In this document: in pieces, positions 7,131-15,574 of the stretch
Position numbering within the stretch: the first letter of the stretch is position 1
How the letters are laid out: every line of letters begins with the position of its first letter
DNA from: JBDZVM01 sp040255675
GTDB taxonomy: Bacteria > Actinomycetota > Actinomycetes > Acidothermales > Acidothermaceae
Direction of reading: 5' to 3'
Assembly: GCA_040255675.1 (NCBI GenBank)
Contig: JBDZVM010000028.1
Coordinates: 1-48,339, forward strand
Length of the DNA: 48,339 nucleotides
The notes under the pieces: model-generated
Told to the model about the DNA's origin: nothing
What the model saw: only the letters and a program-made list of their open reading frames with translations
Databases searched by the model: none
Program-made: the position numbers and the translations under genes

Positions 7131-8158
7131 ACCAGCACCTCCGTGATGGGCAACGACGAATCGGCCGGCAGGTCGAGCGACGAAGGCTCGCGACCCGCTG
7201 CCACCAATCGTGCACCCATCGCGGCGACCATGGCGCCATTGTCGGTGCAAAGCCCCGGCCGTGGCACGCGCAATTGCACCCCCGCGGCGTCGCAACGCTC
7301 CTGCGCCAGCGCGCGCAACCGAGAATTCGCGGCCACGCCACCGCCAATCAGCAAATGCTCCACGCCGTGGTCTCGGCAAGCGACAAGCGCCTTCGCGGTC
7401 AAGACGTCGTCGACCGCCTCTTGAAAAGCCGCGGCTACGTCGGAAACTGGCACCGGCTCGCCCGCGCGTTCGCGTGCCTCGACCCAACGCGCGACCGCCG
7501 TTTTCAAGCCGGAGAAAGAAAAGTCGAGGGTACCGTCGTCCGCTTTGCCTCGCGGGAAGTGGACGAAGGCGGGATCGCCTTCGCGGGCCGCACGGTCGAT
7601 GTACGGGCCGCCTGGAAATGGCAGGCCCAACACACGCGCGACTTTGTCGAATGCTTCGCCGGCGGCGTCGTCGACGGTCGACCCGAGTGCTTTGACCTCG
7701 CGCGTGATGTCGTCGACCAGCAGCAGCGACGAATGCCCGCCCGACACGAGCAACGCGATACTCGGCTCCGGCAACGGACCGTGTTCGAGCACGTCAACGG
7801 CCACGTGCGCGGAAAGATGATTGACGCCGTAGAGCGGCTTGCCTAGCGCGAGCGCGTAGGCCTTCGCGGCGGCGACCCCGACGAGCAGCGCGCCCGCGAG
7901 ACCTGGCCCGGCGGTGACCGCGATCGCGTCGACGTCCGGCAAGGAAACGCCCGCCTTGGCAAGCGCTCGCCGCATGATCGGAACCATCGCCTCGAGATGC
8001 GCGCGGCTCGCCACCTCGGGAACGACGCCGCCGAACCGCGCGTGCTCTTCGACGCTCGACGCGATTTCGTTGGCTAGCAAGGTGTTTCCGCGCACGAGTC
8101 CGACGCCGGTTTCGTCGCAGGAGGTCTCGATTCCGAGTACGAGAGGTTCGTCAGCCAT
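7127..8158 (-). CDS. tsaD: tRNA N6-adenosine threonylcarbamoyltransferase TsaD
   Basis: Transfers the threonylcarbamoyl group from TC-AMP to A37 of ANN-decoding tRNAs (t6A). The 343-residue protein has the Kae1/Qri7 ASKHA fold with GIETSCDETGVG at the N-terminus, the metal-binding HxxxH (His114 and His118 in NHLSAH), the phosphate loop VSGGHSSLLL and GGGVAANSRLR. Its partners TsaB and TsaE are encoded just upstream in the same operon. The ATG at 8158 overlaps the rimI stop by 8 bp. A TsaC/Sua5 partner is not in the window. Confidence 0.97.
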   Translation of the reverse strand: MADEPLVLGIETSCDETGVGLVRGNTLLANEIASSVEEHARFGGVVPEVASRAHLEAMVPIMRRALAKAGVSLPDVDAIAVTAGPGLAGALLVGVAAAKAYALALGKPLYGVNHLSAHVAVDVLEHGPLPEPSIALLVSGGHSSLLLVDDITREVKALGSTVDDAAGEAFDKVARVLGLPFPGGPYIDRAAREGDPAFVHFPRGKADDGTLDFSFSGLKTAVARWVEARERAGEPVPVSDVAAAFQEAVDDVLTAKALVACRDHGVEHLLIGGGVAANSRLRALAQERCDAAGVQLRVPRPGLCTDNGAMVAAMGARLVAAGREPSSLDLPADSSLPITEVLV

Positions 8159-8639
8159 TGCCAGCCCAGTTGCTCGGATCGACGCCCTTTATGTTCAGCA
8201 CCATCAAAATCGCGTCGGTGTTGCTCGGCTGGTAATAGCCTTTGCGCACTCCGACTTGCTCGAAGCCGAACCGCCCATACAATCGCTGGGCGCCCTCGTT
8301 GTCGGCGCGCACTTCGAGCCCGACCATCGGCTCGCCGCGCCGAACCGCTTCGTCGATCAGGGCGCTAAGCAGCCGCGCGCCCAGGCCGCGCCCTTGCCGA
8401 TCGCGGCGCACTGCCAAAGTCTGAATGAACGATTCGTCGGCGTAGGCGCACAAGCCGCCGTAACCAACGATCTCGCGGTCGTCTTCGGCCACGAGGTAAT
8501 ACCGAGTGTCGCTTTCCGATAGTTCTGACCAGAACATCGCGACGGTCCAGCATTCGTCGCCGAAAAGGTCGCGCTCGAGGTCCATGATGTTCTCGACGTC
8601 CCACCACCGCATCGGGCGCAACACCGTGGTGTCGATCAT
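8151..8639 (-). CDS. rimI: ribosomal-protein-alanine N-acetyltransferase RimI (GNAT)
   Basis: A 162-residue GNAT acetyltransferase. The acetyl-CoA loop RRDRQGRGLGARLL (R/QxxGxG/A) is at about residues 98-111, preceded by the beta-4 strand FIQTLAV and followed by LEVRADNEGAQRLYGRFGF typical of RimI. The start is the ATG at 8639, in an ATGA overlap with the tsaB stop; the frame is open further upstream but the extra residues are out-of-frame tsaB. RimI acetylates the N-terminal Ala of ribosomal protein S18 in E. coli; the substrate here is inferred. Linkage to tsaB/tsaD is conserved in many bacteria. Confidence 0.93.
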   Translation of the reverse strand: MIDTTVLRPMRWWDVENIMDLERDLFGDECWTVAMFWSELSESDTRYYLVAEDDREIVGYGGLCAYADESFIQTLAVRRDRQGRGLGARLLSALIDEAVRRGEPMVGLEVRADNEGAQRLYGRFGFEQVGVRKGYYQPSNTDAILMVLNIKGVDPSNWAGNG

Positions 8640-9268
8640 GCCGGGGTCACCGCCTTGCGCGGCCCTGGCGCAACGGCGTCTGGCCTGCGCATGTACAGCG
8701 GGTCGGGCGCCAGCACGGTTGCGCGGCCGTCGGCAACGAGAGCAGCCAGCGTTGAAGCGCGCGGGTATTGCGGCGCTCGCGCGGTGTCGAACGAATCGGC
8801 GTACATCAAAGCGCCGGCGCCGAACGCGGGACCGCGCCAGCCGACGTCGGCCGCGCGCCCCACGTGCGGGCCGTCGAGCCGCGCACCAGACTCGTCGTAC
8901 GTCGCCCAATAAATCTCGCGGCGCCGAGCGTCGGTGGCGACCAAAAAGGGTTTGGCGCATTCGACGTCGGCGGCGAGCACGTCGAGCGTGCATACGCCCG
9001 ACAAGGCAATGCCGAGTGCGTCGGCCAACGCGTGCGCGGTGACGAGCCCGACCCGAAGACCCGTGAACGGTCCCGGCCCCACGCCGACCGCGATCGCGGT
9101 GAGATCGGACGGCGAGATGCCGGCGGCCCGCAAGACGTGCGCGATGCCTGGACTAAGGAGTTCGCCGTGGCGGCGGGCGTCGGCGACGGTGTGCTCGGCG
9201 ACAACCTGGGTGCCGTCGTGCAGAGCGACGGTGACCGCCGGAGTCGCGGTGTCGAATGCGAGAAGCAC
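8636..9268 (-). CDS. tsaB: t6A biosynthesis protein TsaB
   Basis: A 210-residue ASKHA-fold partner that dimerises with TsaD and is required for t6A formation. It shows MLLAFDTATPAVTVAL at the N-terminus and the characteristic VGVGPGPFTGLRVGL motif around residues 61-75. Unlike TsaD it lacks the HxxxH metal site, as expected of TsaB. It is separated from tsaE by 9 bp and overlaps rimI by the ATGA junction. Confidence 0.95.
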   Translation of the reverse strand: MLLAFDTATPAVTVALHDGTQVVAEHTVADARRHGELLSPGIAHVLRAAGISPSDLTAIAVGVGPGPFTGLRVGLVTAHALADALGIALSGVCTLDVLAADVECAKPFLVATDARRREIYWATYDESGARLDGPHVGRAADVGWRGPAFGAGALMYADSFDTARAPQYPRASTLAALVADGRATVLAPDPLYMRRPDAVAPGPRKAVTPA

Positions 9269-9277
9269 GAAAAGAGC

Positions 9278-9754
9278 CTAACCGCCGAGACTTTTCAGCT
9301 CGACATCGCTCCAGCGCTCGCCGACCGCGGTGACCCGGACCACGCGATCGTTGCCGTCAGCGCCTTCGGCGCGAGCGATCTCGATCTCCAACCGCTCGGC
9401 GGACAAGGTGTCTGCCAGGCCCTCGCCCCACTCGATCAGGGTGACCGAGTCGTCGAGCGACGCGTCAAGATCGAGATCGTCGAGTTCGAGCCGCCCACCG
9501 ATGCGGTAGGCGTCGACGTGCACCAACGCCGGACCGCCGGCAAGCGGCGGATGCACCCGGGAGATCACGAACGTCGGCGACGTGACACCGCCGCGCACCC
9601 GAAGGCCGGAGCCGATGCCTTGCGCCAGCGTGGTCTTGCCCGCGCCGAGCGAACCGGTCAGCACGACGACGTCGCCGGCGCGCAGCAGCGGCGCGAGCCG
9701 CTCGCCGATCTCACGCATCGCGGACGCCGTCGGCACCGCGATCTCGACCGTCAT
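9278..9754 (-). CDS. tsaE: t6A biosynthesis ATPase TsaE
   Basis: P-loop ATPase that resets the TsaB-TsaD complex. The Walker A is GSLGAGKTT at about residues 37-45, followed by SPTFVISRVH, the switch-like HVDAYRIGG and LIEWGEGLAD. The 158-residue length is normal. I start at the ATG at 9754, which makes an ATGA overlap with the stop of the uracil-DNA glycosylase gene; the frame extends further upstream only through that gene's sequence. Confidence 0.95.
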   Translation of the reverse strand: MTVEIAVPTASAMREIGERLAPLLRAGDVVVLTGSLGAGKTTLAQGIGSGLRVRGGVTSPTFVISRVHPPLAGGPALVHVDAYRIGGRLELDDLDLDASLDDSVTLIEWGEGLADTLSAERLEIEIARAEGADGNDRVVRVTAVGERWSDVELKSLGG

Positions 9755-10335
9755 CGCGCTCCTTGACGTGGTTGAGTGAGGCTGCGCGCGACGACCGCGA
9801 GGTCGTCGCGCAACGCTGCCCTGGGCATGCCGCGCGGACCGAATCGGATGGCCGCGGACGGGTGATAGGTCACCAGCACGCGGCGCCCCCCGACGTCGTG
9901 GAACCGCCCGCGCAACGCACCGATTTTCGCACCAGGCCCGAAGAACCACTCGGTCGCCGTGCCGCCGAGCGCCACCACGACGTCAGGGTCGACAATGGAG
10001 ATTTGCCGTTCGAGGTAGCCGCGACAGTTCGCGATTTCCGTCCTTGCCGGTTTGCGATTCTTCGGCGGCCGGCATTTCAACACGTTCGTCACCGCGACGC
10101 TCGAGCGAGGCATGCCGACGTCAGCGAGAATCTCGTCGAGCAACTGACCTGCCTTGCCGACAAAGGGTATCCCGCGCTCGTCTTCGGTTGCGCCCGGCGC
10201 TTCGCCGACGAGCAGCACGCGCGCGCCAGCCGCGGGCATCGCGCCGACGACGGTGTTCGTGCGCCGCACCGCCAAATCGCCGCACGCATGGCAGGCCCGG
10301 ATCTCACGGGCGAGGGCTTCCCACGCCGCGCTCAC
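9751..10335 (-). CDS. uracil-DNA glycosylase, Fe-S cluster family (type 4/5)
   Basis: Removes uracil from DNA in base-excision repair. The 194-residue protein has four cysteines (Cys15, Cys18, Cys88, Cys104) spaced as in the [4Fe-4S]-binding family 4 enzymes, the motif GEAPGATEDERGIPFVG and the C-terminal YHPSA motif. The start is a GTG at 10335 that overlaps the alr stop as GTGA. Its place between alr and tsaE indicates co-transcription, not a functional link. Confidence 0.9.
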   Translation of the reverse strand: MSAAWEALAREIRACHACGDLAVRRTNTVVGAMPAAGARVLLVGEAPGATEDERGIPFVGKAGQLLDEILADVGMPRSSVAVTNVLKCRPPKNRKPARTEIANCRGYLERQISIVDPDVVVALGGTATEWFFGPGAKIGALRGRFHDVGGRRVLVTYHPSAAIRFGPRGMPRAALRDDLAVVARSLTQPRQGAR

Positions 10336-11597
10336 CGCTCATGCACCGCAGTCGCCTCTGCTACCTCGGCCTCTGCTACCTCAGCCTTGGCCGCCTCAGC
10401 CACTGGCTCGTACACCCGCGGTACCCGAACCCCGATCCGGGTCACGATTTCGTAGGAAATCGTGTCGAGTGCCTCGGCCCAGTCTTGCGCCGTCGGCTCG
10501 CCGGAATCGCCGGGGCCGAAGAGCAGCACCTCGTCTCCGGCCGCGAACGCGTCACCATTGTCGTTGGAGTTGTCGTTGGAGTTGTCGTTGGAATTGTCGG
10601 GGCCCAAGTCGACGACGAACTGGTCCATGCAAACAACGCCAGATATCGGACGCCGCACATTCGCCCGCGCCCCACGAACGAGTACCTCTGCCGTGTTGCC
10701 GGCCGCGCGGGGAACGCCGTCCGCGTAACCGAGCGGCACCAACCCGAGCGTGGTGGCGACGGGCGTGTGGTAGCGATGGCCGTACGAAACCCCAACACCC
10801 GCCGGCACGCGCTTGGTGAGCGCGAGGCGGGCGGTGAGCGTCATGGCGGGTCGCAGGCCAAGCGACGGCGAGTCGGCGAGTGTGGGGGCGGGTGCCAGCC
10901 CATAGGTCGCGATGCCGGCCCGTACAAGGTCGAACCTGGCGTCGGGCACATGTATCAGGCCACCAGAGTTGGCCAGGTGCCGAAGCGGCGGGTGCACCCC
11001 CGCGCGGTCGGCGATCTCGAGCGCGTCGTTGAACACGTCGATCTGCAGCCGCGTCGTCGGGTGCGCGGGGTCGTCGCCGTGCGCCAGATGCGACCACACG
11101 GCCACGATCTCGATGAGGCCCGCCGCCTGTGCTTTGGACGCCGAGGTCAGCAGATCGGGCCACTGAGACAACACCGCTCCCCCGCGCGACAACCCGGTGT
11201 CGACTTTGAGGTGCACCCGGGCGACCCGCCCGGCCTCCATGGCGGCGGCGGCGATCTCGTCGACCATCCACGGCGCTGAGGCCGACAGGTCGACGTCGGC
11301 GGCGACCGCGGTAGCGAGCGGCTCGCTCGGCGTGGCCAGCCAGCACAAGATGCGTTCGCCGATACCCGAGGCGCGAAGGGCAAGCGCCTCTTCGAGAAAG
11401 GCGACGCCGAGCCAGGTCGCGCCGCCCGCCAGGGCGGCGCGAGCGCTCGCCACGAGTCCGTGCCCGTAGCCCTCGGCCTTGACGACGGCGAGCACCTCGG
11501 CCGGTTCAGCAATCTCACGCAGCCGTTTCACGTTGGACTCGATCGCCCGGACGTCGATGCGCGCAGCCGCGCGCAACAGCGCGCTGTCGAAAGTCAC
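10332..11597 (-). CDS. alr: alanine racemase
   Basis: PLP enzyme that converts L-Ala to D-Ala for peptidoglycan. The 421-residue product has the PLP lysine in VLAVVKAEGYGHG (Lys40), the TIM-barrel segment HLKVDTGLSRGG, and the C-terminal domain with the catalytic Tyr region GVSYGHRYHTP and the MDQFVVDLG substrate loop. I start at the GTG at 11597 (MTFDSALLRAAARIDVRAI); the open frame upstream is not alr-like. Directly after MDQFVVDLGP the protein carries an Asn/Asp/Ser repeat (NSND units) from a 12-bp DNA repeat, and the C-terminus ends in an Ala/Glu-rich tail (EVAEAEVAEA). Both insertions look loop-tolerated. It lies 13 bp after nnr. Confidence 0.95.
   Translation of the reverse strand: MTFDSALLRAAARIDVRAIESNVKRLREIAEPAEVLAVVKAEGYGHGLVASARAALAGGATWLGVAFLEEALALRASGIGERILCWLATPSEPLATAVAADVDLSASAPWMVDEIAAAAMEAGRVARVHLKVDTGLSRGGAVLSQWPDLLTSASKAQAAGLIEIVAVWSHLAHGDDPAHPTTRLQIDVFNDALEIADRAGVHPPLRHLANSGGLIHVPDARFDLVRAGIATYGLAPAPTLADSPSLGLRPAMTLTARLALTKRVPAGVGVSYGHRYHTPVATTLGLVPLGYADGVPRAAGNTAEVLVRGARANVRRPISGVVCMDQFVVDLGPDNSNDNSNDNSNDNGDAFAAGDEVLLFGPGDSGEPTAQDWAEALDTISYEIVTRIGVRVPRVYEPVAEAAKAEVAEAEVAEATAVHER
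10558..10599. repeat. 12-bp tandem repeat inside alr
   Basis: Three and a half copies of ttgtcgttggag (the third ends in a). It is in frame and encodes repeated Asn-Asp-Asn-Ser steps on the minus strand. Copy-number change would alter the loop length by four residues without shifting the frame. Confidence 0.9.
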
Positions 11598-11610
11598 GCC
11601 AGCTAGTTTG

Positions 11611-13086
11611 TCACCGACTGGATGTGATCTCGCGGAACGCGTCAGTGAGCGACGTCGCGACATCGCCCGCCGCGATCGGCGCGTGGGCGCCGTGCCTGAC
11701 GGACGCGAGCCGGGCAGCCGACCCGTGCACGTAGGCAGCGCACGAGGCCGCGTCGAGCGGCGCCAATCCGCTGGCGAGAAAGGCACCCACGATGCCGGAG
11801 AGCACGTCCCCGCTGCCGGCAGTAGCGAGCCACGGGGTTCCAGTCGGGTTGACGCGAGTCAACCCGACTGGAGACGCAACTACGGTTGTCGAGCCTTTCA
11901 ACAAGACCGTGACCCCGAACTCGCTCGCGGCCGCCCGCGCGTAGTGCAGCCGGCGAGCCTCGATATCGGCGCGGGCGGCCGCGTCGAGGTGTAGCAGGCG
12001 CGCGAGTTCGCCCGCGTGCGGCGTCAACACTGTGGGCGCCTCACGCCCAGCGAGGAATTCCCTGTGCTGGCTCAGGATCGTCAGCCCATCGGCATCGACA
12101 ATCACCGGTACGTCGGCCGAAAGTGCCTGTGATACAAGGGATTTTCCGACGTCGTCCGTGCCGATGCCGGGCCCGACGACCCATGCCTGCACGCGACCGG
12201 CTTCGAGCACGCCGTCGCCGTCGTCCGGTAGTGCCGTGACGACCGCTTCCGGGTGGCGAGCGCGCACGAGTTCGGCGGGATGCGCGACGGAGACGAAACG
12301 CACCATGCCGACGCCCGCGCGCAGTGCTCCGGCGGTCGTAAGCACCGCGGCGCCGGTATAGGCCCGGCTGCCCGCGACGATGCCCACGACTCCGCGCCGG
12401 TACTTGTCGGATTCGGCGTCCGGCCGTGGCAGCATGGCCGCGACGTCGAGATTCTGCAGTGCCGTCGTTTGCGGACTCGGCAGGTACGGGCCCAACCCGA
12501 TATCGACACATTCGGCGGCACCCGCATACTCGGCGCCCGGATCGACCAGCAGGCCCGGTTTCCAGGTGCCGAACGTCACGGTGGCGTGCGCCCGCACGGC
12601 CGCGCCCGCGACCTCGCCGGTGTCGGCGTCGACACCACTTGGGACGTCGACGGCGACGACGACGGCGTCCGGTGAGATGTGCGCCACCGCCGCGGCCGCG
12701 TCATCGCGAAGGGCGCCGCGCCCGCCGATGCCGACAATGCCGTCCAGCACCAAATCGGCGTGCGCGAGGACGGCGGGTTTGTCGACGCGCCCACCGGCAG
12801 CACGTAGCGCGGCCAGACCGGCTTCATGGGTGCGCGAACCGAGCAGGACGGCGGACACCCTGGCGCCACGTCTCGCGAGCTGCGCGCCCGCGAAAAGCGC
12901 GTCGCCGCCGTTATCGCCCGAACCGACGAGCAGCGCGACGTTCGCGCCGTACACCCTGCCCACAATTCGTCCGGACGTCGCAGCGAGCCCCGCCGCCGCT
13001 CGCTGCATCAGCGTGCCCGGCGGGAGCGTCGCCATCAACGCGGCCTCGGCCGCGCGGACAGTGGCCACATCGTGGGCGTGACGCAC
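11611..13086 (-). CDS. nnr: bifunctional NAD(P)H-hydrate epimerase / ADP-dependent dehydratase
   Basis: Repairs hydrated NAD(P)H. The N-terminal YjeF_N epimerase domain (about residues 1-215) contains GSGDNGGDALFAG and VDVPSGVDADTG. The C-terminal ribokinase-like dehydratase domain (about 225-485) contains VVGIVAGSRAYTGAAVLT, VVGPGIGTDD, LTPHAGELARLL and the catalytic NPTGTPWLATAGSGDVLSG. I choose the GTG at 13086 (491 residues, MRHAHDVATV) because GAGAGG lies 6 bases upstream. A GTG at 13092 is too close to that site, and the longer open frame passes through intergenic repeats. nnr next to alr is a common actinobacterial arrangement. Confidence 0.93.
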   Translation of the reverse strand: MRHAHDVATVRAAEAALMATLPPGTLMQRAAAGLAATSGRIVGRVYGANVALLVGSGDNGGDALFAGAQLARRGARVSAVLLGSRTHEAGLAALRAAGGRVDKPAVLAHADLVLDGIVGIGGRGALRDDAAAAVAHISPDAVVVAVDVPSGVDADTGEVAGAAVRAHATVTFGTWKPGLLVDPGAEYAGAAECVDIGLGPYLPSPQTTALQNLDVAAMLPRPDAESDKYRRGVVGIVAGSRAYTGAAVLTTAGALRAGVGMVRFVSVAHPAELVRARHPEAVVTALPDDGDGVLEAGRVQAWVVGPGIGTDDVGKSLVSQALSADVPVIVDADGLTILSQHREFLAGREAPTVLTPHAGELARLLHLDAAARADIEARRLHYARAAASEFGVTVLLKGSTTVVASPVGLTRVNPTGTPWLATAGSGDVLSGIVGAFLASGLAPLDAASCAAYVHGSAARLASVRHGAHAPIAAGDVATSLTDAFREITSSR

Positions 13087-13182
13087 GGGCACCCTCTCGC
13101 CGGTCGACCTTGTCAGGATCAGCCTGCCACTTTGACCGCACCTGTTCGTCTTGAACTCGACCCGCGAGGCGGTGTTTCTCGC

Positions 13183-13493
13183 GCTTTGCTTTGAGTCAAC
13201 AACTGTGGGCCAGGCGTAACCCCGGCAACAGACGCCGACGCCCGCCCGACCTACCTCTCTAACAAACGCTTTGCTTTGAGTCACCAACTCTGAGTCACAT
13301 AGGTTGAGGCACCAAGGTTGAGTCACTGCCCGGGCCGGCGAGGATGCCAGGCCCGGCGATTGCCGTCCGCCCACTCGGCGCGGCCGCCACCAATCTGACT
13401 CAGAACCCATGACTCAGAGCAAAGCATCGAAAAAGGCAACCCACCAAAACACCCGGTCCCGGCCGACTCAAAACCGATGACTCAAAGCAAAGC
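13183..13493. repeat. intergenic TGAGTCA/GCTTTGCTTTGAGTCA repeat array, two copies each way
   Basis: The 512-bp gene-free stretch 13087-13598 holds the 16-mer GCTTTGCTTTGAGTCA at 13183-13198 and 13268-13283, and its reverse complement at 13410-13425 (one mismatch) and 13478-13493 (exact). Further TGAGTCA boxes are at 13291 and 13319, and TGACTCA at 13396, giving seven heptamers in about 300 bp. In three of the 16-mer copies a second TGAGTC box follows after 6-7 bases. The right half is also an imperfect tandem repeat of about 68 bp, starting near 13400 and 13467. The minus-strand transcript could form long nested hairpins. Function is unknown. Confidence 0.85.
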
Positions 13494-13598
13494 ACCAAAA
13501 GGGAACCCGCCAAGACACCGGCAGCCGCGAAAACCGAGCAATCCAGCCGGAACCGGGAAAGCGAGAGCGATGCGACGAAGCCGAGCCCCGAACACGGC

Positions 13599-15446
13599 CT
13601 ATTCGACGGTCACCGACTTCGCCAAGTTGCGCGGCCGGTCGACGTTGTTGCCTCTCGCCACGGCAAGCTCGCACGCGAATACCTGCAGCGGAATGACTGA
13701 AACGATCGGTTGCAGGAGCGTTGGCACGGCGGGCACCCGAATCAGCTCGTCGGCGAACGGCACCACAGCGTCGTCGTCCTCTTCGGCAACCACAATGGTG
13801 TAGGCGCCACGGGCCCGCACTTCCTGCACGTTCGCCAGCAGCTTGGAGTGCAACACCGAGCGGCCGCGCGGCGGCGGCATCACGACGATGACCGGTAAGC
13901 CCTGGTCGATCAAGGCGATCGGCCCGTGTTTCAATTCGCCGGCCGCGAAACCTTCGGCGTGCATGTAGGCGAGTTCTTTGAGTTTTAGCGCACCTTCGAG
14001 AGCGACCGGATATCCGACGTGCCGACCCAAGAAGAGCACAGTCGTGGACGACGCGAACGAGCGCGCTATAGCGCGCACCGGCTCCATCGTGTCGAGCACC
14101 CGAGCCACGTGATCGTGCATCGACGCCAATTCGCGGACGACGCCAACGATTTCGTCGCCGTATTTGGTGCCGCGCATTTGGCCGAGATATAACGCGACCA
14201 GATACACCGCGACGAGTTGAGTCACGAACGTCTTCGTCGCCGCCACGCCGATCTCTGGCCCGGCTCGGGTGTATAAAACGGCGTCCGATTCACGCGGGAT
14301 CGTCGATCCGTTCGTGTTGCAAATCGCGAGCACGCGCGCGCCCATCTCGTGCGCGTGCTGCACGGCCATCAAGGTATCGAGCGTCTCGCCCGACTGCGAA
14401 ATGGCGATGACGAGCGAGCGCGCATCGAGAATCGGGTCTCGGTAACGAAATTCGGAGGCTAGTTCGACCTCGCACGCCAGGCCCGCCCAATGCTCAATCG
14501 CGTATTTCGCGATAAGGCCGGCGTGGTAGGCGGTTCCGCATGCGACGACCACGATTTTGTCGATGTCGCGCAGCACCCGCGGGTCGAGCCGCATCTCGTC
14601 GAGGGTCAAGGTGCCGTCGGCCGACAGCCGGCCGAGCAACGTCGCGGCGACGGCGTCGGGCTGTTCGGCGATTTCTTTCAACATGAAGTGGTCGTAGCCG
14701 CCCTTTTCGGCGGCGGAGACGTCCCAGTCGACGTGGTAGCGCCGTCCCTCAACTGGCACGCCGCCGAACGTGACGATCGACACACCGTCGGGAGTGGCAC
14801 GCACGACCTGGTCTTGGCCAAGCTCGATGGCGTCGCGCGTCGACGAGATGAAGGCGGCGACGTCGCTGGCCAAGAACGTCTCACCCGCACCGAGCCCGAC
14901 GACGAGCGGCGAGTTGCGGCGCGCTCCGACGACGACCCCGGGCTGATCACGATGAATCGCCACCAGGCTGAACGAGCCCTCGAGCGCGAGGCAGACCTCG
15001 CGCAAGGCCGAGGCGAGATCGCCGGTGCGAAGGAACGCGTCTTCGAGCAGATGCGCCGCGACCTCGGTGTCGGTCTGCGAGCGAAAATCATGGCCGGCTT
15101 CGACGAGCTCAGCGCGCAACGCGGAATGGTTTTCGATCACTCCGTTGTGAATCACCGCGAGCGCGCCCTTGCAGTCGAGGTGCGGATGCGCGTTGCCGTC
15201 GGTCGGCGCGCCATGGGTGGCCCACCGCGTGTGGCCTAACCCGGTACCGCTCGCCGGCAGCGGCTCGGCTGCCAAAACCTGCTCGAGGTTCGCGAGCGGA
15301 CCCGCCTTGCGCCGCATCTCGACGGCGGAGCCGTTCAAGACCGCGATGCCCGCGGAGTCGTATCCGCGATATTCGAGCCGACGCAACCCGTCGATGACGA
15401 CGTCCTTGGCCGGATGACGACCCACATACGCCACGATTCCGCACAC
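13599..15446 (-). CDS. glmS: glutamine-fructose-6-phosphate aminotransferase (isomerizing) GlmS
   Basis: Makes glucosamine-6-phosphate from fructose-6-phosphate and glutamine, the first step to UDP-GlcNAc. The 615-residue protein begins with the Ntn nucleophile Cys2 (MCGIVAYVG), has the glutaminase motifs GHTRWATHG and THP-type NAHPH, and two C-terminal SIS domains with ACGTAYHAG, SQSGETLDT and the final AKSVTVE. I start at the GTG at 15446 so that Cys2 becomes N-terminal after Met removal; the seven residues of open frame before it would block activity. No glmS ribozyme-like leader is visible. The next cell-wall gene of the pathway, glmM, is at 19302. Confidence 0.97.
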   Translation of the reverse strand: MCGIVAYVGRHPAKDVVIDGLRRLEYRGYDSAGIAVLNGSAVEMRRKAGPLANLEQVLAAEPLPASGTGLGHTRWATHGAPTDGNAHPHLDCKGALAVIHNGVIENHSALRAELVEAGHDFRSQTDTEVAAHLLEDAFLRTGDLASALREVCLALEGSFSLVAIHRDQPGVVVGARRNSPLVVGLGAGETFLASDVAAFISSTRDAIELGQDQVVRATPDGVSIVTFGGVPVEGRRYHVDWDVSAAEKGGYDHFMLKEIAEQPDAVAATLLGRLSADGTLTLDEMRLDPRVLRDIDKIVVVACGTAYHAGLIAKYAIEHWAGLACEVELASEFRYRDPILDARSLVIAISQSGETLDTLMAVQHAHEMGARVLAICNTNGSTIPRESDAVLYTRAGPEIGVAATKTFVTQLVAVYLVALYLGQMRGTKYGDEIVGVVRELASMHDHVARVLDTMEPVRAIARSFASSTTVLFLGRHVGYPVALEGALKLKELAYMHAEGFAAGELKHGPIALIDQGLPVIVVMPPPRGRSVLHSKLLANVQEVRARGAYTIVVAEEDDDAVVPFADELIRVPAVPTLLQPIVSVIPLQVFACELAVARGNNVDRPRNLAKSVTVE

Positions 15447-15511
15447 GCCGCACAGCCTAATGCCCATCGCCGCTTCGGATCATCATGCAGCGAGACGAGC
15501 CGAGACCAGCC

Positions 15512-15533
15512 CGGTCGCCCTGATGGGCGACCG
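15512..15533. promoter_or_regulatory. 9-bp perfect inverted repeat between divergent glmS and ABC operon
   Basis: CGGTCGCCC, four bases, then GGGCGACCG. It lies in the 128-bp region between the glmS start and the first ABC gene. It could be an operator or a 5'-UTR hairpin for either operon; nothing distinguishes these. Confidence 0.45.
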
Positions 15534-15574
15534 AATCACCCTGAAATCACCCGCGAGACGGTAGCCTCAGACGG

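Noticed and set aside
13087..13410. Longer Nnr protein, or a separate gene, in the frame open upstream of nnr
   Set aside because: The residues come from the TGAGTCA repeats and tandem copies; the YjeF domain begins after the GTG at 13086.
13183..13493. CRISPR-like array
   Set aside because: Only four copies of a 16-mer in both orientations with unequal spacing; CRISPR repeats are longer, one-directional and regularly spaced.
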